The notes: generated by a model from the sequence alone, not told the origin. 63,987 bases of DNA from Chlorobiaceae bacterium (GCA_013824245.1 PNNN01000058.1:1-63987); one strand, 5' to 3'; shown: positions 18,455 to 30,595, counted from the first letter of the stretch. Numbers and translations are program-made.

Positions 18455-19150
18455 TCATTTAATATTAAGAAAATAATCAGAAGGAAGCACAAATTTATTC
18501 TGAATCAAAGCCAATCCGAAATTTTGTCCGTGCCGGTTTGCCCTCATATCACGTTCATCAAGCGCACCATCAACAATGATCGCATCTTCACCGACTTCGA
18601 TTGAGCGTGACAATTCCTCGGCAGGCGACTTCGATTCAAAAATGAATGTCAGGAATGCCGATCCGAAGAAATGCTGAAGTTTATCTCGATCACCGATTTT
18701 ATTTTTTGGTGAATCGGCATATAAATATCTCGGCAGATTTGCCACACGTGCCTTAAACTCTTCCTCCGATTCATTTGTTAGCGGAAAATATAAAGCGAAT
18801 ACTGGAACTTTCAATCCAACAAGTCGGTGATCGAAACATGCGAGAGTAGATATCAGCAAGGATATAGCAGTATTGTTATTTGTTAACTTCATCGCCTGAA
18901 TATAAATGGCATCTACAGATTGTAAGTCGCTGAACTGACGGCGGATATCCGAAATAATATTACTTCGGACAAATGATTTTAATTCGATTCCATTCTGGAT
19001 AAATATCGGAGGAAAATATGAATAAATAAAGCTCGCGTCATCGGTTGAATCGATACGAAAATATTTTTCAAGAGAATCGATCCCGGTTTGCTGAGAGAAA
19101 AGAGATTGATTCATCAATAAAAATAATAATGCCAGATGTCCAAACCACAT
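18455..19150 (-). CDS. Secreted protein with a VanZ/DUF2279-like signature
   Basis: The 231-residue protein has a signal peptide (residues about 1-19). The C-terminal part contains DKLQHFFGSAF and DERDMRANRHGQNFG, which resembles the D-K-x2-H-F ... D-x(4)-AN-x2-G-x2-FG pattern seen in VanZ-like and DUF2279 proteins, but without their membrane helices. It starts 3 bp after the carboxyltransferase stop, so it is likely co-transcribed with that gene. I do not recognise a function. Confidence 0.65.
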   Translation of the reverse strand: MWFGHLALLFLLMNQSLFSQQTGIDSLEKYFRIDSTDDASFIYSYFPPIFIQNGIELKSFVRSNIISDIRRQFSDLQSVDAIYIQAMKLTNNNTAISLLISTLACFDHRLVGLKVPVFALYFPLTNESEEEFKARVANLPRYLYADSPKNKIGDRDKLQHFFGSAFLTFIFESKSPAEELSRSIEVGEDAIIVDGALDERDMRANRHGQNFGLALIQNKFVLPSDYFLNIK

Positions 19151-19153
19151 CGA

Positions 19154-20809
19154 TCACACCTGAATAACACCCGGATTAAATTTTGGCATGTGAGGATTAT
19201 TGGTAGCGATACCGATAGAGCGTGATATGATAGTTCTTATCTCGATAGGATCAATAATACCATCAACCCATAGGCGTGCCGCCGCATAAAGGGGATCAAG
19301 CTCGGTATAATAACGATCGGAAATTTCTTTGAGCATTTTGTCTTTGTCTTCTTTTGAAATTTCTTTTCCCTTTGCATTCATTTGCTGTATCTTAATACTC
19401 AGCAATGTTTCGCTTGCTTGTTTCCCGCCCATAACAGCTATCTGCGCGGTTGGCAGTGCAAAAATAAATCTCGGATCGTAAGATTTTCCGCACATAGCGT
19501 AATTGCCCGCACCGTAACTGTTGCCTATGATAAAAGTTATTTTCGGAACAGTGCTGTTTGCGACTGCATTCACCATCTTCGCTCCATCTTTGATAATGCC
19601 GCCTTGCTCAGCGCGTGTTCCAACCATGAATCCTGTTACATCTTGTAAAAAAACAAGTGGAATATGTTTTTGATTGCAATTCAAAATGAACCGCGTGGCT
19701 TTATCAGCGCTGTCGCTGTAGATAACGCCGCCTACCTGCATCTCTCCTTTTTTTGTTTTAACTACAGCGCGTTGGTTTGCCACTATTCCCACTGCCCAGC
19801 CATCGATGCGGGCATAAGCTGTAACTAAAGTTTTTCCGTAGTCAGCTTTGTATTCATCGTACTCTCCCGCGTCAACGATACGCGCTAAAAGCTGTTTAGT
19901 ATCGTACGGCTTTGTTCGGTCGTCGGGAATGATTCCGTAAATTTCATTCTGTTCAAAAGCCGGAGGTTTTGATTCAACACGATCAAATTCTGCTTTTGCT
20001 GTTGCGCCAAATTTAGAGATCAGACTTCGGATGGTTTCAAGACATACATCGTCGTTGGGCATTTTATAATCTGTAACACCGCTTACCTCGCAGTGCATCG
20101 ATGCACCGCCTAATTCCTCAAGGTCGGCATCTTCTCCGATAGCGGCTTTCACTAAATAAGGTCCTGCGAGAAAAACAGATCCGGTTTTATCCACAATCAA
20201 AGCTTCATCGCTCATTATCGGAAGGTATGCGCCGCCGGCAACGCACGGTCCCATGATTGCAGCAATCTGCGGTATTCCCATCGATGACATGACTGCATTA
20301 TTTCTGAATATCCTTCCGAAGTGTTCTTTATCCGGAAATATTTCACTCTGAAGCGGTAAAAATACTCCGGCAGAATCTACGAGATAAACTATCGGCAATC
20401 TATTTTCGATTGAAATTTCCTGAGCGCGAAGATTTTTTTTGCATGTTATCGGAAACCACGCCCCTGCTTTTACGGTTGCATCGTTGGCAACTATCACCAC
20501 ATCGCGATTATGAATTTTACCTATTCCAAAAATTGTACCTGAAGAAGGTGCGCCGCCGTATTCCTCATACATTCCGTACGCGGTAAACAGTCCGATTTCA
20601 AGAAAATGACTCCCCGGATCGATCAGTTTCGCTATACGTTCACGAGCGTGAAGTTTTCCTTTCTTATGAAGTTTTTCAATTGCTTCTTCACCACCACCTT
20701 TTTTTATAACATCACTCTTCGCTTTCAAAACCCGAAGCATATTTTTCAAATTATCTTCGTACCGGTTGAAGTTAAGATCTTTTTTTACATCATTGCCGAA
20801 TTTAGCCAT
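19154..20809 (-). CDS. Acyl-CoA carboxylase carboxyltransferase subunit (MCC/PCC beta type)
   Basis: The 551-residue biotin-dependent carboxyltransferase has N- and C-terminal crotonase-like halves. Landmarks are KLHARERIAKLIDPGS, GGAYLPIMSDE, LGGASMHCEVSGVTDY and GNSYGAGNYAMCG. The GGAYLPIMSDE and SGVTDY motifs are closest to 3-methylcrotonyl-CoA carboxylase beta, though a propionyl-CoA role cannot be excluded. It sits 5 bp behind an acyl-CoA dehydrogenase gene, which fits branched-chain amino acid catabolism. No biotin-carrier subunit is in the window. Confidence 0.9.
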   Translation of the reverse strand: MAKFGNDVKKDLNFNRYEDNLKNMLRVLKAKSDVIKKGGGEEAIEKLHKKGKLHARERIAKLIDPGSHFLEIGLFTAYGMYEEYGGAPSSGTIFGIGKIHNRDVVIVANDATVKAGAWFPITCKKNLRAQEISIENRLPIVYLVDSAGVFLPLQSEIFPDKEHFGRIFRNNAVMSSMGIPQIAAIMGPCVAGGAYLPIMSDEALIVDKTGSVFLAGPYLVKAAIGEDADLEELGGASMHCEVSGVTDYKMPNDDVCLETIRSLISKFGATAKAEFDRVESKPPAFEQNEIYGIIPDDRTKPYDTKQLLARIVDAGEYDEYKADYGKTLVTAYARIDGWAVGIVANQRAVVKTKKGEMQVGGVIYSDSADKATRFILNCNQKHIPLVFLQDVTGFMVGTRAEQGGIIKDGAKMVNAVANSTVPKITFIIGNSYGAGNYAMCGKSYDPRFIFALPTAQIAVMGGKQASETLLSIKIQQMNAKGKEISKEDKDKMLKEISDRYYTELDPLYAAARLWVDGIIDPIEIRTIISRSIGIATNNPHMPKFNPGVIQV

Positions 20810-20814
20810 CTACT

Positions 20815-21993
20815 TCATTCCTTCCCGAGCAGTTCACGCGCAATAACGAGCTTTTGTATTTCCGATGTACCTTCACCGATCGTTACAAGCTTCACGTCGC
20901 GATAAAATTTTTCGACAGGAAAATCTTTTATAAATCCATAACCGCCGTGTATTTGAACAGCTTCGTTGGTTGCCATTACCGCCACTTCACTTGCATAATA
21001 TTTCGCCATCGAAGATTCGATAACAACTTCTTTACCCTGATCTTTCAAAAATCCAGCACGGTAGGTCAGTAAACGGGCCGCTTCTAGTTGCGTTGCTATA
21101 TCGGCTAACTTCCATTGAATCGCCTGGAAATCTCCGATAGCTCTGCCGAACTGTTTCCGTTCTTTAGAATATTTCAAACTCGCATCAAGGGCGCCTTGTG
21201 CGATACCGAGAGCCAAAGCCGCGATGCTGATACGTCCGCCATCTAAAACCGAAAGCGCTTGATGAAATCCTTTGCCTTCTTCACCGAGAAGATTTTCTGC
21301 AGGAACTCGGCAATCATCAAAAGTCAGCGCCGCGGTATCGGAACTTCGCATTCCCAATTTATTTTCTTTCTTAGATACGATAAATCCGGGTGAGTTATTT
21401 TCGACAATGAAAGCGGAAATTCCTTTCTTCCCTTTAGATTTATCCGTAAGCGCTGTAACTACGGTTGTTGAACCAACGCTTCCGTGAGTTATAAAATTTT
21501 TACTCCCGTTCAAAATGTAATGCTTGCCATTCCGAGTTGCAGTAGAAAGCATACCGCCTGCATCGCTGCCGCTCGTCGGTTCGGTGAGCGCCCAAGCACC
21601 GATCTTCTTTCCAGAGACTAGGTCAGGAAGATATTTCTTTTTCTGCGCATCATTTCCGAACAAGAAGATATGATTTGAGCACAGACTGTTATGAGCGGCG
21701 ATTGTTAAACCGACGGAAGGATCGACGCGGGATATTTCTTCGATTATCGTAATATACTCCATGTAACCAAATCCGGCACCGCCATATTCTTCAGGGAAAA
21801 TAACGCCCATAAAACCAAGCTCGCCTAATTTTTTTACGATGTCATGATGGAATTCTTGAGACTCATCGTATTTCATGATTACCGGTTTGATTTCTTTTTC
21901 GGCGAAGTCGTGCGCCACATTTTGCACCATCTTCATATTTTCAGTAAACGAATACGAAAGTGTTTCACCCGAACTCATGTTTTGCTCGCTCAT
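20815..21993 (-). CDS. Acyl-CoA dehydrogenase
   Basis: The 392-residue flavoenzyme oxidises acyl-CoA at the alpha-beta bond. It shows the FAD-binding segment [13 protein letters not shown], the strand [11 protein letters not shown], and [20 protein letters not shown] near the C terminus. The catalytic base is expected at the Glu in IGEGTSEIQ, as in short- and medium-chain enzymes. It is co-oriented with the carboxyltransferase gene, so a branched-chain or short acyl substrate is likely. Confidence 0.93.
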   Translation of the reverse strand: MSEQNMSSGETLSYSFTENMKMVQNVAHDFAEKEIKPVIMKYDESQEFHHDIVKKLGELGFMGVIFPEEYGGAGFGYMEYITIIEEISRVDPSVGLTIAAHNSLCSNHIFLFGNDAQKKKYLPDLVSGKKIGAWALTEPTSGSDAGGMLSTATRNGKHYILNGSKNFITHGSVGSTTVVTALTDKSKGKKGISAFIVENNSPGFIVSKKENKLGMRSSDTAALTFDDCRVPAENLLGEEGKGFHQALSVLDGGRISIAALALGIAQGALDASLKYSKERKQFGRAIGDFQAIQWKLADIATQLEAARLLTYRAGFLKDQGKEVVIESSMAKYYASEVAVMATNEAVQIHGGYGFIKDFPVEKFYRDVKLVTIGEGTSEIQKLVIARELLGKE

Positions 21994-22052
21994 TAATTGA
22001 TCCTTTAATATTGTGCGTATAATTTAGGAGGATTTTGTTAGAATAGCAATGT

Positions 22053-22997
22053 CTATTTCTTGTAATATTTTAAAAGATATTCAGCTACATCAAAAGGTGT
22101 TTCTTTGAATGCGATTACATCTTCTATTTTTTGATGAAGTATTTTATTTCTTTCTTCGTTCCAAAATTCAATCCGTAACTGCTCACCGATTAACTCACGG
22201 ATCCGCTCGATGATACGATCTGCTCGTTTATGTCCGAGAAGCTTTGAATTGGTCAAGTATGCTGAATGCTCGGATATTTTATTTGCAACTTCAACAATTC
22301 CTCTTCCTTCATTTGCAGTGGTTTGAATAACATCAGGCGTCCATCCATCATGTTTGGGCTTAAAGTTCAGAACCATTTTAATCGACATAACCGCTTGTTC
22401 GGCTCCCGCCCGATCCGATTTATTTAAAACAAAAAAATCGGCAATCTCCATTAAGCCGGCTTTCATCGCCTGAATTGAGTCGCCCGATTCAGGCACCAGC
22501 ACAACAATAGTGGTATCAGATGCTCTCGCAATATCAAGTTCCGATTGACCAACACCCACAGTTTCTAAAAGTATTATATCGCATCCCGACGCATCAAGAA
22601 CATCAGCCGCTTCTTTCGCTTTTTTACTGAGTCCACCTAAACTTCCGCGCGATGCCATGCTTCGAATAAACACTCCCTCGTCCAATTCAACGTCTGTCAT
22701 TCTTACACGATCTCCCAACAACGCTCCGCCTGTGAACGGACTGGTTGGGTCAACGGCAATAATTCCGACACGCTTGTTCTCACTCCGATAATATTTTGCC
22801 AGCTTATTCGTGATCGTACTTTTACCCGCGCCGGGTGGACCTGTGATTCCGACTCTGTAGGCATTGCCGGTGTTTGGATAAATCGATTTTAGAAGAGTAA
22901 GAGATCCGGGATGTTCATTCTCGACCATTGAAATAGCTCGGGCAATTGCCACCCGATCTCCTTTCAATATTTTTTCTATGTACGAATGATTCATCAT
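22053..22997 (-). CDS. meaB: MeaB/ArgK-type GTPase (methylmalonyl-CoA mutase chaperone)
   Basis: The 314-residue G3E-type GTPase carries Walker A GPPGAGKST, the ETVGVGQSE switch segment and NKSD for guanine binding. MeaB protects and reloads adenosylcobalamin-dependent methylmalonyl-CoA mutase. No mutase gene is in the window, but the neighbouring acyl-CoA genes fit propionate metabolism. It overlaps the upstream epimerase gene by four bases (ATGA). Confidence 0.92.
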   Translation of the reverse strand: MMNHSYIEKILKGDRVAIARAISMVENEHPGSLTLLKSIYPNTGNAYRVGITGPPGAGKSTITNKLAKYYRSENKRVGIIAVDPTSPFTGGALLGDRVRMTDVELDEGVFIRSMASRGSLGGLSKKAKEAADVLDASGCDIILLETVGVGQSELDIARASDTTIVVLVPESGDSIQAMKAGLMEIADFFVLNKSDRAGAEQAVMSIKMVLNFKPKHDGWTPDVIQTTANEGRGIVEVANKISEHSAYLTNSKLLGHKRADRIIERIRELIGEQLRIEFWNEERNKILHQKIEDVIAFKETPFDVAEYLLKYYKK

Positions 22998-23923
22998 TTT
23001 CCAAAAATTTTATCGCGAAAGAATGCAACAGTTATTTTTAATCCATCTTCCACCGAGACATTTGGTTTCCAACCAAGAACTGTATTAATCTTTTTATTAT
23101 CGAGAACGCTGCGAAGTTGTTCTCCCTTCTTCGCCTCACCGTGTATTTCTTCACTCTTAGCTCCCGCAAATTCTTTTATATATCGGGCGAGAGTATTCAC
23201 ATCGGTTTCGATTCCGGTTCCAACGTTAAAAATATCAGATTTATCATAACCAAGCGCGAGCATATTTGCACGCACAACATCGCCTACAAACGTATAATCT
23301 CTCGTTTGTTTTCCATCCCCGTTGATGATTGGTTGTTTGCCGCTAAGCATCTTATTGGAAAAGATAGCAACAACACCTGCTTCGCCGTGAGGATTTTGCC
23401 GTGGTCCATAAACATTAGCGTACCGCAGACAAATATAATGCAATCCGAACACCGCGTTGTAATAAAACAGATATTTTTCCACTGCTAATTTTGCGATGCC
23501 GTATGGTGAAAGTGGTCTTACCGGATGTTTTTCATCGGCAGGGAAATAATCCTGCTCACCGTATATTGCGCCTCCGGTTGAAGCGAAGATGAATTTATTT
23601 ACGCCAAACTTTTTACAGTTTTCGAGAAGGTTAAGAGTTCCGATAATATTTACCGACGCATCGAAGCCGGGATCCTCAACCGATTTGCGGACATCCATTT
23701 GAGCGGCATGATGGATTACAACATCGAACTTGTGGAAATCGAAAAGCTGGTCAATTGTTTCATCGCGGATATCCATCTGAACAAAAACGGCTTTTTCGTT
23801 TACGTTCTCAATTTCACCGGATGATAAATCATCTACGATTACAACTGAATTGCCTGCTTCGATGCAAGCATCTGCCACATGCGAACCGATAAATCCCGCG
23901 CCGCCTGTTATTAATATTTTCAA
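22994..23923 (-). CDS. NAD-dependent sugar epimerase (extended SDR, GalE-like)
   Basis: The 309-residue protein has the NAD motif GGAGFIGSH at 7-15 and the SDR catalytic pair in SPYGIAKLAVEKY (YxxxK). ASTGGAIYGE and RYANVYGPRQNPHGEAGVVAIF are typical of UDP-glucose/UDP-galactose epimerases. It probably supplies nucleotide sugars for envelope polysaccharides. The precise substrate cannot be read from sequence. Confidence 0.9.
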   Translation of the reverse strand: MKILITGGAGFIGSHVADACIEAGNSVVIVDDLSSGEIENVNEKAVFVQMDIRDETIDQLFDFHKFDVVIHHAAQMDVRKSVEDPGFDASVNIIGTLNLLENCKKFGVNKFIFASTGGAIYGEQDYFPADEKHPVRPLSPYGIAKLAVEKYLFYYNAVFGLHYICLRYANVYGPRQNPHGEAGVVAIFSNKMLSGKQPIINGDGKQTRDYTFVGDVVRANMLALGYDKSDIFNVGTGIETDVNTLARYIKEFAGAKSEEIHGEAKKGEQLRSVLDNKKINTVLGWKPNVSVEDGLKITVAFFRDKIFGK

Positions 23924-23988
23924 ACTTTCTCCTTCATATGATCTAAATTATACATTCACTGCAATCAGATTAGATATTATGTCTAAAA

Positions 23989-25284
23989 TTAAAAAGAAAT
24001 ATTTTTTAAACGATCTAAACCTTTTTTCCCGATATCGCTTCGGTAATAGGCAGAATCGAACGTAATTTTTTCAACTGCGCGATACGTCCTGTCTATTGTT
24101 TCTTCAAGTGTATTTCCGAGCGCGGTAACACCAAGCACCCGTCCGCCCGCAGTAACAATCTTATCTTTAGTATACTTCGTTCCTGCGTGAAAAACAATAA
24201 CATTTTTCATCACCGATACCTGATCCAATCCGAAAATCGGTTTGTCGGTTTGATAATCGTCGGGATATCCACCTGAAGCGATTATTACGGTAACAGCGCT
24301 TTTATTTATAATATTTATTTTTGATTGTTCGAGCTTTCCTTCAATCAAATCGATCATCAAAGATATTAAATCTGTTTCTACCAATGGAAGAACAACTTGA
24401 GTTTCCGGATCACCTAAACGACAATTAAATTCAATTACTTTTGGTCCTGTTTGTGTTATTATGAGTCCCACATATAGACAACCTTTGTACTCTCTTCCTT
24501 CGAGCGTCATTCCTTTCAATGTCGGAGATATTATTTTATCGCACACCTCGGTCAATAATTCATCAGTCATTATCGGTGCCGGTGCGTAAGCTCCCATACC
24601 ACCTGTATTTTTACCTTTATCACCGTCAAAAATCCTTTTATGATCTTGAGCAGAAGGCAACAAAACAAAATTCTTGCCGTCGCAGATTGCAAAGACCGAA
24701 GCTTCCTCTCCTTCCAAATATTCTTCAATAACTACTTGTCTGCCGGCATCTCCGAAAAGCTTTTGATTGAACATCGTATCAAGAGATTCCAGAGCATCTT
24801 CTTTAGTTTCGCAAACTGCAACGCCCTTCCCCGCAGCTAATCCGTCTGCTTTAACGACTATCGGGGTTGGAATTTCATTGATGTATCGCTGAGCATCGTA
24901 TTGTTCCGAGATTGTGAATGTGCGAAATTCTGCAGTCGGTATCTGATATTTTTTCAGAAAATGTTTGGCAAACACTTTACTTCCCTCTAGTTCCGCCGCT
25001 CTCGCTGTTGGACCGAATATCTTCAATCCGTTCTTCTCGAAGAGATCAACTATCCCCGCTGTTAATGGCTGTTCAGGTCCTACCACGGTTAAGTCGATTT
25101 TATTTTCAATCGAAAATTTTAATAGAGCATCGAGATCATCTGCTTTGATTGGAACAATTTCTGCCAAAGAAGATATACCTGCATTACCGGGAGCGCAAAA
25201 TATTTTTTCGATATTGGGAGATTGCCGAATCTTCCAAACCAATGCGTGTTCACGCCCACCGGAACCGATTACCAGGACTTTCAT
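23989..25284 (-). CDS. purD: Phosphoribosylamine-glycine ligase
   Basis: The 431-residue ATP-grasp enzyme joins glycine to phosphoribosylamine in purine synthesis. It begins MKVLVIGSGGREHALVWKI and includes VVKADGLAAGKGV, GKNTGGMGAYAPAP and EFNCRLGDPETQ, all hallmark PurD segments. It overlaps the following glycosyltransferase gene region by four bases (the glycosyltransferase stops at 25281). No other purine genes except guaB are nearby. Confidence 0.97.
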   Translation of the reverse strand: MKVLVIGSGGREHALVWKIRQSPNIEKIFCAPGNAGISSLAEIVPIKADDLDALLKFSIENKIDLTVVGPEQPLTAGIVDLFEKNGLKIFGPTARAAELEGSKVFAKHFLKKYQIPTAEFRTFTISEQYDAQRYINEIPTPIVVKADGLAAGKGVAVCETKEDALESLDTMFNQKLFGDAGRQVVIEEYLEGEEASVFAICDGKNFVLLPSAQDHKRIFDGDKGKNTGGMGAYAPAPIMTDELLTEVCDKIISPTLKGMTLEGREYKGCLYVGLIITQTGPKVIEFNCRLGDPETQVVLPLVETDLISLMIDLIEGKLEQSKINIINKSAVTVIIASGGYPDDYQTDKPIFGLDQVSVMKNVIVFHAGTKYTKDKIVTAGGRVLGVTALGNTLEETIDRTYRAVEKITFDSAYYRSDIGKKGLDRLKNISF

Positions 25285-26570
25285 TCGGTCACCAAAAATC
25301 CAAAAATTTTAGAAAGTTCGTTCGTCAACTCAACACGGTTATATTTATCCACAATTTCTTTTTGAGGAGTAATAAAGTTTTTCGATTTATACATTTCAAA
25401 TAATTGCATCAACGCAGTTTGTATTTTATCAACATCGTCCGGCGGGACAATTACTGAGCCGCCTGCTTCTTTGAGTGTTTGACTCACAAATCCATCCGGG
25501 ACACAACCTAAAACAGGTTTCATCAAGCCAAGATATTCGTAGAGTTTACCGGGGGACTGAGTGTCATTATTCAAAGTCAGCCAAAGTACATCCGCAACTT
25601 TCAAATGATGGATGCAATGGGTGTGGTCAAGATAACCGGTAGTTACCACATTACCTTCAAGTCCGTATTTGTGTATCATCTTCACAAATTCATCTTGAAG
25701 TGCGCCTATTAAATAAAGCTCGATCTGACTTTTCAATTCCGGTTTTGATTGAAATAAATTTCTCATCGCCTCAAACATATATTTAGGCGTGCGGTCGGCA
25801 TAGAATACTCCCGCATGAGCGATTCGCATCCGATTCGATTTATCTATATGTATTTTCGGATCGGTTGTGAAATCTGCCGGATCATACCCGTGCGATAAAA
25901 TTGTTACGTCGCTGTAATCTAAAAATTTATACCGTTTGATTATCAATTCTTTTGTCCGACGGTTTGTGACCAGAATACGAGAACTGACGCGGAGCGCTTT
26001 CTTCTCCAATTTATAATTGAACAATTTATGCAACGGTGTTGGATAATGTTTGTACGGATAATCGTGCCACGGATCGCGGTAATCGATCACCAGAGGTTTT
26101 TTATATTTTTTATGAAGCTCCGTTCCAATGATGAAATCTGTAAAAGGCGGAGCTGTTGCATAAATAACATCAAAATTTTTCTTTGCGAACAATTCATCGG
26201 CTTTCTTTAACGCTTGTCTCTTCCATCCGATTTTATTATCCGGTATAAAAAAGAAGTCGCTGAGATATGAAAATATTTTCCGCCACATTTCCGACGGCAT
26301 CTTCACAACCCCTTTTTTACGGAACAACCGGTTGGGATCGAGTGAGCCGACTCTCTCTATATCTACATGATTCGGATGTAGCTCATCGAGCAATGTATAA
26401 TCTTGGGCGTAATATCCTGTTGGAGTAACGGTCAAAACAGTGGGCTGCCAACCGAATTGAGGAAGATATTTCACAAATTTCAGTGTGCGTTGCACGCCGC
26501 TTAAACCCATCGGCGGGAAATAATAAGCAATAACAAGTACGTTTCTTAATTTTAAAGGAGAGTTTGTCAC
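25281..26570 (-). CDS. Glycosyltransferase (GT4-like)
   Basis: The 429-residue protein has the GT-B layout: an N-terminal domain starting NVLVIAYYFPPMGLSGVQRTLKFVKYLP, which is typical of GT4-like acceptor domains, and a C-terminal domain with GVFYADRTPKY, TGYLDHTHCIHHLKVADVLWL and PGKLYEYLGLMKPVLGCVP, where the Glu of YEYLG is the expected nucleotide-sugar contact. It probably builds a surface glycan or lipid-linked sugar. Confidence 0.88.
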   Translation of the reverse strand: MTNSPLKLRNVLVIAYYFPPMGLSGVQRTLKFVKYLPQFGWQPTVLTVTPTGYYAQDYTLLDELHPNHVDIERVGSLDPNRLFRKKGVVKMPSEMWRKIFSYLSDFFFIPDNKIGWKRQALKKADELFAKKNFDVIYATAPPFTDFIIGTELHKKYKKPLVIDYRDPWHDYPYKHYPTPLHKLFNYKLEKKALRVSSRILVTNRRTKELIIKRYKFLDYSDVTILSHGYDPADFTTDPKIHIDKSNRMRIAHAGVFYADRTPKYMFEAMRNLFQSKPELKSQIELYLIGALQDEFVKMIHKYGLEGNVVTTGYLDHTHCIHHLKVADVLWLTLNNDTQSPGKLYEYLGLMKPVLGCVPDGFVSQTLKEAGGSVIVPPDDVDKIQTALMQLFEMYKSKNFITPQKEIVDKYNRVELTNELSKIFGFLVTE

Positions 26571-26581
26571 AGATCTTTTAG

Positions 26582-27670
26582 TTATAAGATTATTAATTCT
26601 TTAGGAGATTTATTTAGAATTTCAGGATAGCCGTTCATGATAACAATATCGTCTTCGATTCGAACACCGCCGAAATCGGGTATATAAATTCCCGGTTCTA
26701 TTGTTACTACATTTCCGGATTGAAGTACGGCTTTGCTTAGAACAGATAGACGAGGTTGTTCATGAATTTGCAGACCGATCCCGTGTCCCAGCGAATGCCT
26801 GAAATATTTTCCAAATCCATTTTTAGTGATATGATTGCGAGCGATCTGATCTATTTCTTTTGCCGATCTTCCGCTTATCGCAGATTCTATCGCTATCATT
26901 TGTGCATCAAGCACAACCCGGTATATTTTTTTCGCTTTGGTTGGAAGAGTTCCTATACCCACAGTTCTCGTCATATCGCAGTGATAACCCGAATAAATCG
27001 AACCAAAATCTAAAGTAACCAGATCACCTTTTTTGATTTTATTATCCGATGCTAACCCGTGAGGCAATGCGCTTCTTTGGCCGCTTGCAATTATAGATGG
27101 AAAAGCGTCACCTTCGGCTCCGTGCATTTTGTGCCGATATGAAATCTCGGCGGCGATATCTAATTCGCTCACCCCCGGTTTAAGGAGTTGCAAAATCTCG
27201 TTGAACACCCGATCTGTAATTTCAGCCGCACGTTTAATGGCGGCAATCTCGGTCTCATCTTTCCGGATTGCAATCCGCTCGATAGTATCCGCTTTCGGTA
27301 AGAATATAGTTTTAGGAAACATCTTTTTCAATCGCTTAAATTGAGAAAAGACCAAAGTATTTCCGTCAAAGCCAATGCGCATTTGCGGGCGCAGCAGTTT
27401 CGTATCTCTTAAAGCTTCAAATAGATCTTGTGAGGTTATATAAATTTTCCAACCATGAGCTTGATTTCGAATCTGAGTGGCATACCTTCCATCGGTGATA
27501 ATATAAGCGCCCGATCGTGTGACCAACGCGAGTCCGCTTGAACCGGAAAAACCGGTGATGTATCGCAGATGCGGTTGGAAGGTGATCAGAAATGAATCGA
27601 TATTCATCGATGAGATAATTTCCCGAAGAGAATGAAGGCGCTTCTTTAGAAATACAAATTCCTGTTTCAT
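26582..27670 (-). CDS. Xaa-Pro aminopeptidase (M24B)
   Basis: The 362-residue cytosolic peptidase removes N-terminal residues before proline. After a creatinase-like N-terminal domain, the pita-bread domain holds the five metal ligands: two Asp in DFGSIYSGYHCDMTRTVG, His in HSLGHGIGL, Glu in IEPGIYIP and Glu in VRIEDD. It lies 30 bp downstream of guaB on the same strand. No signal peptide is visible. Confidence 0.93.
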   Translation of the reverse strand: MKQEFVFLKKRLHSLREIISSMNIDSFLITFQPHLRYITGFSGSSGLALVTRSGAYIITDGRYATQIRNQAHGWKIYITSQDLFEALRDTKLLRPQMRIGFDGNTLVFSQFKRLKKMFPKTIFLPKADTIERIAIRKDETEIAAIKRAAEITDRVFNEILQLLKPGVSELDIAAEISYRHKMHGAEGDAFPSIIASGQRSALPHGLASDNKIKKGDLVTLDFGSIYSGYHCDMTRTVGIGTLPTKAKKIYRVVLDAQMIAIESAISGRSAKEIDQIARNHITKNGFGKYFRHSLGHGIGLQIHEQPRLSVLSKAVLQSGNVVTIEPGIYIPDFGGVRIEDDIVIMNGYPEILNKSPKELIIL

Positions 27671-27699
27671 GAAAATTAGCGGTGGTAGTTTATGCTTAT

Positions 27700-29184
<1,485 letters not shown>

Positions 29185-29290
29185 TCATTAGTCATTTGTC
29201 AGTGGTCATTTGTTCTTTGTTGCTGGTTCTTTGTCTATAAATCTTAATACTTAATACTCACATACTCAACTACTCACATACTCAACTCAA

Positions 29291-30460
29291 TCAAACGAAC
29301 GCTTGTATTCCCGTAATATCCTGGCCCACAATCAACGTGTGCATTTCGTGTGTACCTTCGTACGTTTTTACAGATTCAAGATTTGCCATGTGGCGCATAA
29401 CCGGATATTCATCGAGTATTCCGTTCGCGCCTAAAATCTCTCGCGCCATACGGGCAATCTCAAGAGCCATTTGAACATTATTTCTTTTTGCCAGCGATAC
29501 CTGCGGAAATCGGAGTGTCAGCTTATCCTTCAATCTACCGAGTTGCAGACAAAGAAGCTGTGCTTTTGTTATTTCCGCGACCATGAAAACAAGTTTTTCC
29601 TGCGTCATCTGAAACGAAGCGATTGGTTTACCGAATTGAATACGCGTTTTGGAATATTCGAGTGCAGTATTATAAGTCGCCATTGCAGATCCTATCGCAC
29701 CCCATGCGATCCCGTAACGTGCCTGATTAAGACACATGAGCGGAGATTTTAGTCCATCTGTTTTGGGAAAAATGTTTTCTTTTGGAATTTGGACATCCTG
29801 GAAAATCAACTCCGATGTAACCGAAGCACGGAGAGAATGTTTTCCAATCATCTCAGGCGCGGAAAATCCCTGTGTACCTTTTTCAACTAAAAAACCATGG
29901 ACTATCCCGTTCAGCTTCGCCCAAACAACTGCAACATCGGCAATTGTTCCATTGGTGATCCACATCTTGGCGCCGTTCAAAAGATAATGGTCGCCTTTAT
30001 CCTGCGCGGTTGTGATCATACCTCCCGGGTTCGATCCATAATCAGGTTCAGTTAATCCAAAGCAACCGACACTTTCGCCGGATGCCAATTTGGGAAGCCA
30101 ATAATCTTTTTGTTTTTCGGAACCGAAGGTATAAATCGGATACATAACAAGAGCGCTTTGCACCGAGGCAAAACTGCGTATGCCGCTGTCGCCCCGCTCT
30201 AATTCCTGCATCACTAAACCGTAGGCAACATTATTCATCTCCGCGCAGCCATACTTTGCGGGGAGAGTTGATCCGAACATGCCAAGATCAGCCATTTTTG
30301 GAATGAGATCCATAGGGAATGTTCCGATCCGATAATTTTTTTCGATTATGGGAAGAATCTGTTCTTCGGTAAATTCGCGCACCGTATTACGAACGAGGAC
30401 TTCTTCCTCAGTTAGTAACCCGTCGATTTCATAATAGTCCAGACCAGAAAATTTTGTCAT
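29291..30460 (-). CDS. Glutaryl-CoA dehydrogenase-like acyl-CoA dehydrogenase
   Basis: The 389-residue flavoprotein resembles the glutaryl-CoA dehydrogenase branch: RSFASVQSALVMYPIYTFGSEKQK, GCFGLTEPDYGSNPGGM, QNARYG-like LNQARYGIAWGAIG and the catalytic Glu in YEGTHEMHTLIVG. That branch oxidises and decarboxylates glutaryl-CoA in lysine and aromatic degradation. It is clearly distinct from the dehydrogenase at 20815-21993. It stands alone on the minus strand. Confidence 0.88.
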   Translation of the reverse strand: MTKFSGLDYYEIDGLLTEEEVLVRNTVREFTEEQILPIIEKNYRIGTFPMDLIPKMADLGMFGSTLPAKYGCAEMNNVAYGLVMQELERGDSGIRSFASVQSALVMYPIYTFGSEKQKDYWLPKLASGESVGCFGLTEPDYGSNPGGMITTAQDKGDHYLLNGAKMWITNGTIADVAVVWAKLNGIVHGFLVEKGTQGFSAPEMIGKHSLRASVTSELIFQDVQIPKENIFPKTDGLKSPLMCLNQARYGIAWGAIGSAMATYNTALEYSKTRIQFGKPIASFQMTQEKLVFMVAEITKAQLLCLQLGRLKDKLTLRFPQVSLAKRNNVQMALEIARMAREILGANGILDEYPVMRHMANLESVKTYEGTHEMHTLIVGQDITGIQAFV

Positions 30461-30595
30461 GGGAGGAACTTTCAGTAAAAAGTTATAAGGAAATCGAGAC
30501 AGCCCCGATGATTATGAATTGCTTGAAAATTACGAAAAATTTGAAGGAAAGGCAAACATTGTTATTTAATTTGGGATACAATAGAAATCAACATA

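Noticed and set aside
29200-29290. Tandem repeat of ACTCACATACTCA-like words
   Set aside because: Short low-complexity DNA with no regular unit or structure; no function can be supported.
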